NCBI RefSeq assembly: GCF_033095865.1
Contig: NZ_AP019365.1
Span: forward strand, 440,001-504,000
From: Pseudomonas sp. KU43P
GTDB lineage: Bacteria > Pseudomonadota > Gammaproteobacteria > Pseudomonadales > Pseudomonadaceae
DNA: 64,000 nt
Direction of reading: 5' to 3'
Part shown: piece by piece, positions 28,040 to 35,567 of the stretch
Layout: each line of letters opens with the position of its first letter
Position numbering within the stretch: position 1 is the stretch's first letter
Notes under the pieces: model-generated
What the model was told of the DNA's origin: nothing
Seen by the model: only the letters and a program-made list of their open reading frames with translations
Database searches by the model: none
Program-made: the position numbers and the translations under genes

Positions 28040-28505
28040 ACTGATCGCTGGCCAGCGCAGCAGCCTGACGGGCCTGTTGCTGCCTCTGGGCGACCGTACT
28101 CTGGTGCTGCCCAACGTGGCCGTGGCTGAATTGATCGGCCAGCGCAATCTGCTCTGCCAGCCGCGTGATCCGGCGTGGCACCTGGGCTGGCTCGACTGGC
28201 GCCAGCAGCATCTGCCGCTGATCGGTTTCGAGGCTGCCTGCGGGGGCGAGACACCCTGTGGCGAGCGGGCGCGCATCGTGGTGCTCAATGCCTTGGGTGA
28301 TACTGGGCTGCGTTATCTGGCGGTGTTGCTGCAAGACATTCCGCGCTCGTGCAAGCTCGACAGCCAGCTCAACTACGTGGATGTAGCGTTGGGCAGCCTG
28401 GAGCTGGCAGCCGTGCAGGTGGGGGAGCAGGTGGCGCGGGTGCCGGACTTGGTCGGGCTGGAAAGGCTGGTGCGTGACGCGCAATTGCAACCTGGGGTTG
28501 GGTAG
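28032..28505 (+). CDS. chpC: CheW-like protein ChpC
   Basis: The 157-residue protein begins MLELIAGQRSSLTGLLLPLGDRTLVLPNVAVAELIGQRNLL and has the CheW-type beta core (WHLGWLDWRQQHLPLIGFEAACGG). It overlaps the chpA stop by eight bases, so the two are co-translated. In P. aeruginosa ChpC is a second CheW-like adaptor for PilJ signalling. The chpB methylesterase gene normally next to it is missing here. A REP hairpin follows. Confidence 0.9.
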   Translation: MLELIAGQRSSLTGLLLPLGDRTLVLPNVAVAELIGQRNLLCQPRDPAWHLGWLDWRQQHLPLIGFEAACGGETPCGERARIVVLNALGDTGLRYLAVLLQDIPRSCKLDSQLNYVDVALGSLELAAVQVGEQVARVPDLVGLERLVRDAQLQPGVG

Positions 28506-28518
28506 GATGTGAGGCTGA

Positions 28519-28597
28519 TGGCCTTATCGCCGGCAAGCCGGCTCCCACATGGACTTTGCGCGATACCTGTGGGAGCCGGCTTGCCGGTGATAGGGTC
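28519..28597. repeat. Paired REP hairpin after chpC
   Basis: Inverted REP units (TTATCGCCGGCAAGCCGGCT and complement) lie directly after chpC and before the next gene, in the position of a terminator for the pil-chp operon. Confidence 0.85.
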
Positions 28598-28646
28598 GGA
28601 GCGAACAAAGCGGGAACCCAGCCCACCCAAGGAGGTCTGTGTTTGC

Positions 28647-29264
28647 ATGTATTACGGTGAACGCTTCAACGCCTGGACCCACCTGGTCGGTGCCGTCCTG
28701 GCCTGTATCGGTGCCATCTGGCTGATCGTCGTCGCAGGCCTGCAAGGCGACCCTTGGAAGATCGTCAGTTTCTCCATCTACGGCGGCACGCTGCTGCTGC
28801 TCTACAGTATCTCGACCCTTTACCACAGCACCCGCGGGCGGGCGAAGGTGATCATGCGCAAGCTCGATCACCTATCGATCTACCTGCTGATCGCCGGCAG
28901 CTACACACCCTTCTGCCTGGTCAGCCTGCGCGGCCCCTGGGGTTGGAGCCTGTTCGGCGTGGTCTGGGGGCTGGCGGTGATCGGCATGTTGCAGGAGATA
29001 AAACCACGCTCCGAGGCGAGGATCCTGTCGATCATCATCTATGCGGTGATGGGCTGGATCGTGCTGGTGGCGGTCAAACCGTTGCTGAACAGCCTTGGCA
29101 CCGCCGGCTTTGCCTGGCTGGCGGCCGGCGGTGTGTTCTACACCGTGGGTATCATCTTCTTCGCCTTCGACAGCCGCTTTCGCCACTGGCATGGCATCTG
29201 GCACCTGTTCGTGATTGCCGGCAGCCTCATGCACTTCGTCGCGGTTTCGTTCTACGTGCGTTAG
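28647..29264 (+). CDS. Hemolysin III family (PAQR-like) membrane protein
   Basis: The 205-residue integral membrane protein belongs to the YqfA/hemolysin III group: YYGERFNAWTHLVGAVLACIGAIWLI at the N-terminus, then STLYHST, KLDHLSIYLLIAGSYTPFCL and the C-terminal HWHGIWHLFVIAGSLMHFVAVSFYV, with the three conserved His expected to bind metal. Seven membrane helices are likely. The family shares its fold with eukaryotic adiponectin/progestin receptors; cytolysis is not established for this type. The start at ATG 28647 is fixed by a strong AAGGAGGT ten bases upstream. Its stop faces rsmE across only three bases. Confidence 0.92.
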   Translation: MYYGERFNAWTHLVGAVLACIGAIWLIVVAGLQGDPWKIVSFSIYGGTLLLLYSISTLYHSTRGRAKVIMRKLDHLSIYLLIAGSYTPFCLVSLRGPWGWSLFGVVWGLAVIGMLQEIKPRSEARILSIIIYAVMGWIVLVAVKPLLNSLGTAGFAWLAAGGVFYTVGIIFFAFDSRFRHWHGIWHLFVIAGSLMHFVAVSFYVR

Positions 29265-29267
29265 CTG

Positions 29268-29990
29268 TCAGGAAAAATCGCCCCACAGCTGCTGTGCCAC
29301 CGCTAGGGCCACCACTGGCGCGGTCTCGGTGCGCAGCACGCGTGGGCCGAGGCGGGCGGCATGGAAGCCAGCCGCCTTGGCCTGTTCGACTTCAGCCTCG
29401 CTCAGGCCGCCTTCGGGGCCGATCAGGAAGGCCAGGCGTGCCGGTTTGGCATGGCTGGTGAGTGGCTCGGCAACCGGATGCAGGACCAGCTTCAGGTCGG
29501 CGTCAGTGGTCTTGCTCCATTCGGCCAGGGTCACTGGTGGATGAATGATTGGTAAGGTCGAGCGGCCGCACTGTTCACAGGCGCTGATGGCCACCTGGCG
29601 CCAGTGGGCCAGGCGCTTGTCGGCGCGTTCGTCTTTCAGGCGCACTTCACAGCGTTCGCTGACAATCGGAGTAATTTCGCTGACGCCCAGTTCGGTGGCC
29701 TTCTGGATGGCCCAGTCCATGCGCTCGCCGCGGGACAGGCCCTGGCCAAGGTGGATCTGCAGCGGCGACTCGGCCTGACCGGGCAGGGCCTGGTCAAGGC
29801 TGACGCGCACGCTTTTCTTGCCCACTTCGAGCAATTGGCCGAGGAACTCCTGGCCGCTGCCGTCGAACAGTTGCACGGCATCGCCAGGGGCCATGCGCAG
29901 CACGCGGCCGATGTAATGGGCCTGGGCTTCGGGCAAGTCGTGCTCGCCGAGGCTCAGGGGGGCGTCGATGAAGAAGCGGGACAGTCTCAT
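29268..29990 (-). CDS. rsmE: 16S rRNA m3U1498 methyltransferase RsmE
   Basis: The 240-residue SPOUT methyltransferase methylates U1498 in the decoding centre of 16S rRNA using SAM. It begins MRLSRFFIDAPLSLGEHDLPEAQAHYIGRVLRM and ends with the knotted SAM-binding motif FLIGPEGGLSEAEVEQAKAAGFHAARLGPRVLRTETAPVVAL. The ATG at 29990 fits the family start; a TTG four codons upstream is possible. It lies downstream of bioA, separated from it by a 76-bp inverted repeat. Confidence 0.97.
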   Translation of the reverse strand: MRLSRFFIDAPLSLGEHDLPEAQAHYIGRVLRMAPGDAVQLFDGSGQEFLGQLLEVGKKSVRVSLDQALPGQAESPLQIHLGQGLSRGERMDWAIQKATELGVSEITPIVSERCEVRLKDERADKRLAHWRQVAISACEQCGRSTLPIIHPPVTLAEWSKTTDADLKLVLHPVAEPLTSHAKPARLAFLIGPEGGLSEAEVEQAKAAGFHAARLGPRVLRTETAPVVALAVAQQLWGDFS

Positions 29991-30020
29991 GGTTCTGCTC
30001 AAGCTGAAGAGTGGAAACAG

Positions 30021-30096
30021 CCTGTAGGCGCGGATTTATCCGCGATTGCGGCGGTGAATCCAGCATCGCAATCGCGGATAAATCCGCTCCTACAGG
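30021..30096. repeat. Inverted repeat between bioA and rsmE
   Basis: The arms CCTGTAGG..GGATTTATCCGCGATTGCG and its complement form a long hairpin. The core GGATTTATCCGCG is itself palindromic and the same family occurs in the arms of the large repeat at 17156-17404. Confidence 0.85.
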
Positions 30097-30105
30097 GTTG
30101 TTGGG

Positions 30106-31512
30106 CTAGCCCGGATCGCGGAAGTCGGGGTGGAAGCTGGCGGGCACCGCGACGCTTACGCTTTCCCGCGTGGCGATATCGATGCCTTCGCTGGCCACCT
30201 CGGCCAGGAAGTCGATCTGCTCCGGGGTAATCACATACGGCGGCAGGAAATACACCACGCTACCCAGTGGGCGCAACAGGGCGCCGCGGGTCAGAGCGTG
30301 TTCGAACACCTTCAAGCCACGGCGCTCCTGCCAGGGGTAGGCGACCTTGCCAGCCTTGTCCTGCACCATCTCGATGGCCAGGGCCATGCCGGTCTGGCGG
30401 ATTTCAGCGACGTGTGCGTGGTCGGCCAGGTGCGCGGTGGCGCTGGCCATGCGTGCCGACAACGCCTTGTTGGCCTCGATCACGTTGTCCTGCTCGAAGA
30501 TATCCAGGGTTGCCAGGGCGGCGGCACAGGCCAGCGGGTTGCCGGTGTAGCTGTGCGAGTGGAGGAAGGCGCGCAGGGTCGGATAATCGTCGTAGAACGC
30601 CTGGTAGACGGTGTCGGTAGTGAGGCAGGCAGCCAGCGGCAGGTAGCCACCGGTCAGGGCCTTGGACAGGCACAGGAAGTCGGGGCGTATGCCGGCCTGT
30701 TCGCAGGCGAACAGGGTGCCGGTGCGGCCGAAGCCCACGGCGATCTCGTCGTGGATCAGGTGCACGCCATAACGGTCGCAGGCCTCGCGCAATAGCTTGA
30801 GGTACACCGGGTGATACATGCGCATGCCCCCCGCGCCCTGGATCAGCGGCTCGATGATCACCGCCGAAAGGGTTTCGTGGTGTTCGGCCAACGTCTGCTC
30901 CATGGCGGCGAACATGTTGCGCGAATGCTCTTCCCAGCTCATGCCTTCTGGGCGCAGGTAGCAGTCCGGGCTGGGCACCTTGATGGTGTCGAGCAGCAAC
31001 GCCTTGTAGGTTTCGGTGAACAGGGGCACGTCGCCGACCGACATGGCGGCGATGGTTTCGCCGTGGTAGCTGTTGGTCAGGGTGACGAAACGCTTCTTCG
31101 CCGGTTTGCCGATGTTCTGCCAGTAGTGGAAGCTCATCTTCAGCGCCACTTCGATGCACGACGAGCCGTTGTCGGCGTAGAACACCCGGTCCAGCCCGGC
31201 CGGGGTCATGGCCACCAGCCGCTCGGACAGTTCGATCACTGGCTGATGGCTGAAACCGGCAAGGATCACATGTTCGAGCTGGTCGACCTGGTCTTTGATG
31301 CGCTGGTTGATGCGCGGGTTGGCATGGCCGAACACATTGACCCACCAGCTGCTTACTGCATCCAGGTAGCGTTTGCCCTCGAAGTCTTCGAGCCACACGC
31401 CTTCTGCGCGCTTGATCGGGATCAGGGGCAGTTGCTCGTGGTCTTTCATCTGGGTGCAGGGGTGCCACAGGACCTTGAGGTCACGTTGCATCCACTGATC
31501 GTTGAGGCCCAT
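30106..31512 (-). CDS. bioA: Adenosylmethionine-8-amino-7-oxononanoate aminotransferase
   Basis: The 468-residue class III PLP aminotransferase makes 7,8-diaminopelargonate in biotin synthesis, with SAM as the amino donor. Motifs are LWHPCTQMKDHEQLPLIPI at the N-terminus, VSSWWVNVFGHANPRIN, DNGSSCIEVALKMSFHYW, IHDEIAVGFGRTGTLFACEQAGIRPDFLCLSKALTGGYLPLA with the PLP lysine in SKALTGG. The ATG at 31512 follows GGAGAAG at good spacing and gives the family length; an in-frame extension to 31581 is unsupported. The other bio genes are not in this window. Confidence 0.96.
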   Translation of the reverse strand: MGLNDQWMQRDLKVLWHPCTQMKDHEQLPLIPIKRAEGVWLEDFEGKRYLDAVSSWWVNVFGHANPRINQRIKDQVDQLEHVILAGFSHQPVIELSERLVAMTPAGLDRVFYADNGSSCIEVALKMSFHYWQNIGKPAKKRFVTLTNSYHGETIAAMSVGDVPLFTETYKALLLDTIKVPSPDCYLRPEGMSWEEHSRNMFAAMEQTLAEHHETLSAVIIEPLIQGAGGMRMYHPVYLKLLREACDRYGVHLIHDEIAVGFGRTGTLFACEQAGIRPDFLCLSKALTGGYLPLAACLTTDTVYQAFYDDYPTLRAFLHSHSYTGNPLACAAALATLDIFEQDNVIEANKALSARMASATAHLADHAHVAEIRQTGMALAIEMVQDKAGKVAYPWQERRGLKVFEHALTRGALLRPLGSVVYFLPPYVITPEQIDFLAEVASEGIDIATRESVSVAVPASFHPDFRDPG

Positions 31513-31591
31513 CGGCACTTCTCCTGGCATTGCGGCGTGGTTTGACCGCGTAAGCCTAAGCAATGCCAGGTGGCAGGACAACCGCTAGCGG

Positions 31592-32083
31592 TCAATGGCG
31601 GCAGGTGCGGGTCCATTCGAGCTTGCGAATGTGCACGGTGCCGGCCTGCGACGTGGAAATGGTCAGGCGTCGGAACGGGCCGGCGATGACCTGCTGATAG
31701 GGTTGGGTAGAAATGGGGCCTGGCATGAATTCGGTGAAGCCGCTGCCGGAAAGCGTCAGCCAGTAGAAGTTGCGTGTAACCGGCACGATCAGGTCGACAT
31801 CGTAGCTGTCGGTATCCAGCAGCATTTGTACATCGTCGTAATGCTGGTCACTCACCACGTAGTATTCCAGGCGTAGGCTCTCGACCTCCTGGTTGAAGGC
31901 GATTTCCACGTCGCTGTGCTCGCCGATCACCAGCTCAGTGCCGTCATCGCCTTTGAAGGCTTCATGAAAGCCGGTCCAGGAGGTGCCGTTGGCGCGGATG
32001 CTCAACCCGGATGATGTTTGCAAGGTCTTATTGTGGCTCAGAGACTGCTTCTTGAGCTGTGCGAAATGCTCCTCGTAGATCAT
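31592..32083 (-). CDS. Uncharacterised protein
   Basis: The 163-residue product, starting MIYEEHFAQLKKQSLSHNKTLQTSSGLSIRANGTSW, is not one I recognise. It has no signal peptide or membrane helix. The second half alternates hydrophobic and polar residues (VESLRLEYYVVSDQHYDDVQMLLDTDSYDVDLIVPVTRNFYWLTLSG), which suggests a beta-sandwich, and it ends in a basic, aromatic tail (RKLEWTRTCRH). A GGAGCTG ribosome-binding site precedes the ATG. It lies upstream of bioA on the same strand and is divergent from the amine oxidase gene. Codon use and GC resemble the neighbours, so it is likely real. Confidence 0.75.
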   Translation of the reverse strand: MIYEEHFAQLKKQSLSHNKTLQTSSGLSIRANGTSWTGFHEAFKGDDGTELVIGEHSDVEIAFNQEVESLRLEYYVVSDQHYDDVQMLLDTDSYDVDLIVPVTRNFYWLTLSGSGFTEFMPGPISTQPYQQVIAGPFRRLTISTSQAGTVHIRKLEWTRTCRH

Positions 32084-32295
32084 GTGCAGCTCCTTTTGTC
32101 GGTTTTTTTGGCTACACCAGAGAGCATCGCTGAGCGGTGAGGCGCCTGGCTACTGACAAAAATGCCAGTTGCCAAAGGCACTTGATGTCGCTGTGGTGGC
32201 AGGGTGTGCATACCTGACGTATTCTTAACGCATCTGCCTCGGGGCAATTCTTGCCTCTTCCCATTCCTGTTACGTCTGACTCGGAGTTCGCCATC

Positions 32296-34053
32296 ATGGC
32301 TGCTGCTTGGGTGCGCCTGTGCGCGTTGGTATTGATCGGTGTGTCCAGCGGCGCCGCGCTGGCCAAAGACAAAACGCCTACGGCGATCGTCGTGGGCGGT
32401 GGCCTGGCAGGCCTGACCGCGGCCTACGAGCTGCAGAACAAGGGCTGGCAGGTAACCCTGCTGGAAGCCAAGTCGGGCATGGGCGGCCGTTCGGGCCTGG
32501 CGACCAGCGAATGGATCGGCAATGGCAAGGCCCAGCCGGTGCTCAACCAGTACCTTGACCGTTTCAAGCTTGAAACCCTGCCCGCGCCGGAATTCGTGCG
32601 TACCCCGGGTTACTTGATCGACGGCGAGTACTTCAGCGCCACCGACCTGGCCACCAAGCAGCCTGCCACTGCCGAAGCCCTCAAGCGCTACGAGAAAACC
32701 CTCGACGACCTGGCGCGTTCGATCGACGACCCGCTCAACCCGCAGGCGAACAGTACCCTGTTCGCCCTTGACCAGATCAACGTGTCGACCTGGCTCGACA
32801 AGCTGCAGTTGCCGGCCACTGCACGGCAGCTGGTGAATCAGCAGATCCGCACCCGCTACGATGAGCCGTCGCGCCTTTCGCTGCTCTACTTCGCCCAGCA
32901 GAACCGCGTCTACCGCGGTGTCAGCGACCGTGACCTGCGTGCCGCGCGCTTGCCAGGTGGCAGCCCGGTGCTGGCTCAGGCTTTCGTCAAGCAGCTGAAA
33001 ACCATCAAGACCAGCTCGCCGGTCACCTCCATCGTCCAGGACAAGGACGGCGTCACGGTCAAGGCCGGTACCACCGGCTACCAGGCCGATTACGTGGTCA
33101 TGGCGGTGCCACTGCGTGCCCTGGCCAAGATTCAGATCACCCCAGGCCTGGATACTCAGCACGTGGCAGCGCTTAGGGGTACCAACTACGGCTGGCGCGA
33201 CCAGTTGATGCTCAAGTTCAAGCAGCCGGTTTGGGAGAGCCGTTCGCGGATGTCGGGCGAAATCTTCAGTAACGCCGGCCTCGGCATGCTGTGGATCGAG
33301 CCTGCGCTCAAGGGTGGCGCCAACGTGGTCATCAACCTCTCCGGCGACAACGCGCGGCTGCTGCAGGCTTTTGGTGACAAGCAGATGGTCGACCAGGTGC
33401 TGATCCGCCTGCACGCCTTCTATCCACAGGCTCGTGGGGCGTTCACCGGTTACGAGGTCAAGCGCTACAGCACCGATGCAGGCACCGGGGGGGCCTACCT
33501 GGCCTACGGCCCGGGCCAGATCAGCAAGTACTGGCGCCTGTGGGAGCGCCCTGTACAGCGCATTACCTTCGCCGGTGAACACACCGATGCCCTCTACCCA
33601 GGCACCCTTGAAGGCGCCTTGCGCAGTGGCCAGCGTGCTGCCAGCCAGGTGCAGGACTTGCTGGCCGGCAAGTCGTTCGACCCGGCCAAGGCGGCGACGG
33701 TAGCCGCCGCTGCAACCGCTGGCGCAGCGGCGACCCAGGACAAGGGCGGGTTCTTCTCGCGCCTGTTCGGTGGTGGCGACAAGGCTGAAGTGAAAGCAGC
33801 ACCGGTTGCCAAGGTCGAGGAGGTTGCTCCGGCGCCAGCTCCCGCTCCTGCGGCTGCACCTGCCGCGGTCACTCCTATCGCCAAGGAAGAACCAGTCAAA
33901 CCGGCTGCGAGCAAGGCGCTGCCGGCCAAGCAGGCGCCAGCGCACAAGCCGGCGGCCAAGCAGGCGCACAAGGTAACTGAGCAGAAGAAGGCGACCGCCA
34001 AGTCTGAGCCGGCCAAGAAGCCGGTGACCAACGCCCAGGCCAAAGCTGATTGA
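32296..34053 (+). CDS. Secreted flavin-containing amine oxidase (NAD(P)-binding Rossmann)
   Basis: The 585-residue protein has a signal peptide (MAAAWVRLCALVLIGVSSGAALA), then the FAD dinucleotide-binding motif VVGGGLAGLTAAYELQNKGWQVTLLEA and the second FAD motif near the end of the domain (RITFAGEHTDALYPGTLEGALRSGQRAA). This is the monoamine oxidase/phytoene desaturase-like architecture; the substrate is unknown. From about residue 464 a low-complexity Ala/Pro/Lys tail (APAPAPAAAPAAVTP... KQAPAHKPAAKQAHK) follows, which is unusual for an oxidase and recalls PhaF. ATG 32296 is preceded by CGGAG; an upstream in-frame start at 32251 would bury the signal peptide. Confidence 0.88.
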   Translation: MAAAWVRLCALVLIGVSSGAALAKDKTPTAIVVGGGLAGLTAAYELQNKGWQVTLLEAKSGMGGRSGLATSEWIGNGKAQPVLNQYLDRFKLETLPAPEFVRTPGYLIDGEYFSATDLATKQPATAEALKRYEKTLDDLARSIDDPLNPQANSTLFALDQINVSTWLDKLQLPATARQLVNQQIRTRYDEPSRLSLLYFAQQNRVYRGVSDRDLRAARLPGGSPVLAQAFVKQLKTIKTSSPVTSIVQDKDGVTVKAGTTGYQADYVVMAVPLRALAKIQITPGLDTQHVAALRGTNYGWRDQLMLKFKQPVWESRSRMSGEIFSNAGLGMLWIEPALKGGANVVINLSGDNARLLQAFGDKQMVDQVLIRLHAFYPQARGAFTGYEVKRYSTDAGTGGAYLAYGPGQISKYWRLWERPVQRITFAGEHTDALYPGTLEGALRSGQRAASQVQDLLAGKSFDPAKAATVAAAATAGAAATQDKGGFFSRLFGGGDKAEVKAAPVAKVEEVAPAPAPAPAAAPAAVTPIAKEEPVKPAASKALPAKQAPAHKPAAKQAHKVTEQKKATAKSEPAKKPVTNAQAKAD

Positions 34054-34074
34054 TGTACCCGCCTGTTCTGGTCA

Positions 34075-34141
34075 CTTCGCGAGGATAAGCCCGTCCCCAC
34101 AGCTAACGGAAATGCTGTGGGAGGGGCTTGTTCCGCGAAGG
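34075..34141. repeat. Inverted repeat after the amine oxidase gene
   Basis: The arms CTTCGCGAGGATAAGCCC.. and ..GGGGCTTGTTCCGCGAAG are complementary and enclose GTCCCCACAG / CTGTGGGAG. It is a second REP-like family (CTTCGCGG...AAGCCC) and probably terminates the oxidase transcript. Confidence 0.75.
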
Positions 34142-34302
34142 GGCTGGCTATTACTAACTCTCCTACTATTGTTAATGTTTCCTTAATAGCAAGCTCACAC
34201 ACTAACTATCGGATTTCTCGATAATCGAAAGCAATCTTTTCCGCTTTAATTCGATACGTTTCGCGTTAGTCTGTGCACAGCTTTCAGGGGAAACACAGCA
34301 TC
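34142..34302 (+). promoter_or_regulatory. AT-rich promoter region of the cytochrome b561-YceI operon
   Basis: This stretch is distinctly AT-rich for the genome and contains the palindrome TCGATAATCGA at 34218-34228 within a larger TTTC...GAAA arrangement, a possible operator. AGGGGAAA at 34286-34293 is the ribosome-binding site of the next gene. I could not assign -35/-10 boxes with confidence. Confidence 0.35.
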
Positions 34303-34854
34303 ATGCAACTGCGCAACTCATCTTCTCGCTATGGCGTCGTCAGCATCGTCCTGCACTGGGGCGTGGCGTTGGCAGTTTTCGGTCTGTTCGGCCTGGGCCT
34401 CTGGATGGTCGGTCTCGACTACTACAGCCCATGGCGCAAATCGGCCCCAGACCTGCACAAGAGCATCGGCCTGGTGCTGCTGGCGGTGATGATGCTGCGG
34501 GTACTCTGGCGTTTCGTCAGCCCACCGCCTCCGGCACCGGCAAACCACGGGCCACTCACCCGTGTCGCCGCCAAGCTGGGGCACCTGGCGCTGTACCTGG
34601 GGCTGTTTGCGGTGATGGGTGCCGGCTACATGATTTCGACCGCCGATGGCGTTGGCATCCCGGTCTTCGGCCTGTTCGAAGTGCCGGCCCTGATCAGCGA
34701 CCTGCCCGACCAGGCCGATGTGGCGGGTGTCATTCACCTGTGGTTGGCCTGGGGCCTGGTGGTCTTTGCCGTGCTGCACGCCCTGGCAGCCTTGAAACAC
34801 CATTTCATCGACCGTGACGCGACCCTGACTCGCATGCTGGGCCGCAAAGCTTGA
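34303..34854 (+). CDS. Cytochrome b561 family protein
   Basis: The 183-residue membrane protein has four predicted helices and the di-haem ligand histidines: YGVVSIVLHWGVALAVFG, PDLHKSIGLVLLAVMMLR, LGHLALYLGLFAVMGAGYM and GVIHLWLAWGLVVFAVLHALAALKHH. Bacterial b561 proteins carry electrons between the quinone pool and periplasmic partners, in some cases superoxide. The ATG at 34303 follows AGGGGAAA. It is followed after 33 bp by a YceI protein, a common pairing in proteobacteria. Confidence 0.93.
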   Translation: MQLRNSSSRYGVVSIVLHWGVALAVFGLFGLGLWMVGLDYYSPWRKSAPDLHKSIGLVLLAVMMLRVLWRFVSPPPPAPANHGPLTRVAAKLGHLALYLGLFAVMGAGYMISTADGVGIPVFGLFEVPALISDLPDQADVAGVIHLWLAWGLVVFAVLHALAALKHHFIDRDATLTRMLGRKA

Positions 34855-34887
34855 CTCTCAACTCAATTGCAAAGGAAGGAAGTAAGG

Positions 34888-35466
34888 ATGTTGAAAAAGA
34901 CTTTTGCCGCTCTGGCGCTCGGTACCGCATTGTTCTCCGCTGGCCAGGCCATGGCTGCCGACTACAAGATCGACAAGGATGGCCAGCACGCGTTCGTCGA
35001 CTGGAAGATCAGCCACCTGGGCTACAGCTTCATTCACGGCACCTTCAAGGACTTCGACGGTAGCTTCAGCTGGGACAGTGCCAAGCCTGAAGCCAGCAAG
35101 ATCAACGTAGAACTGAAGACTGCCAGCCTTTGGTCGAACCACGCCGAGCGTGACAAGCACATCACCAGCAAAGACTTCCTGGATGTGAATAAATACCCTG
35201 AGGCCAAGTTCGTCTCCACGAGCGTCAAGTCTACTGGCGAGAAAACCGCAGATGTAACCGGTGATCTGACCATGCACGGCGTCACCAAGCCTGTGACCTT
35301 CAAGGCGACCTTCAATGGTGAAGGCAAGGACCCGTGGGGCGGTGAGCGCGCAGGCTTCAATGCCACCACTACCCTTAACCTGAACGACTTCGGCATCAAG
35401 GGCCCGGGCCCAACCTCGCAGACCCTCGATCTGGATATCAGCCTCGAAGGTGTGAAGCAGAAGTAA
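34888..35466 (+). CDS. yceI: YceI family periplasmic polyisoprenoid-binding protein
   Basis: The 192-residue protein has a signal peptide ([23 protein letters not shown], cleavage before ADYKIDK) and the YceI lipocalin-like barrel ([27 protein letters not shown] ... [41 protein letters not shown]). The family binds isoprenoid quinone-like lipids in the periplasm, which fits its pairing with a b561 cytochrome. AAGGAAGG-type bases precede ATG 34888. A strong bidirectional terminator follows. Confidence 0.95.
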   Translation: MLKKTFAALALGTALFSAGQAMAADYKIDKDGQHAFVDWKISHLGYSFIHGTFKDFDGSFSWDSAKPEASKINVELKTASLWSNHAERDKHITSKDFLDVNKYPEAKFVSTSVKSTGEKTADVTGDLTMHGVTKPVTFKATFNGEGKDPWGGERAGFNATTTLNLNDFGIKGPGPTSQTLDLDISLEGVKQK

Positions 35467-35484
35467 GCCTTTGCCCTGGCAATG

Positions 35485-35514
35485 AAAAACGCCGCCCGAT
35501 TGGGCGGCGTTTTT
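35485..35514. terminator. Bidirectional intrinsic terminator between yceI and rhlE
   Basis: The arms AAAAACGCCGCCC (35485-35497) and GGGCGGCGTTTTT (35502-35514) form a 13-bp stem with a GATT loop and U-runs on both strands, between the converging yceI and rhlE stops. Confidence 0.95.
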
Positions 35515-35567
35515 GTTTGTCTGTTCGGGCCTCATCGCCAGGAAGCAGGCGATGAGGCCGGTACAGA

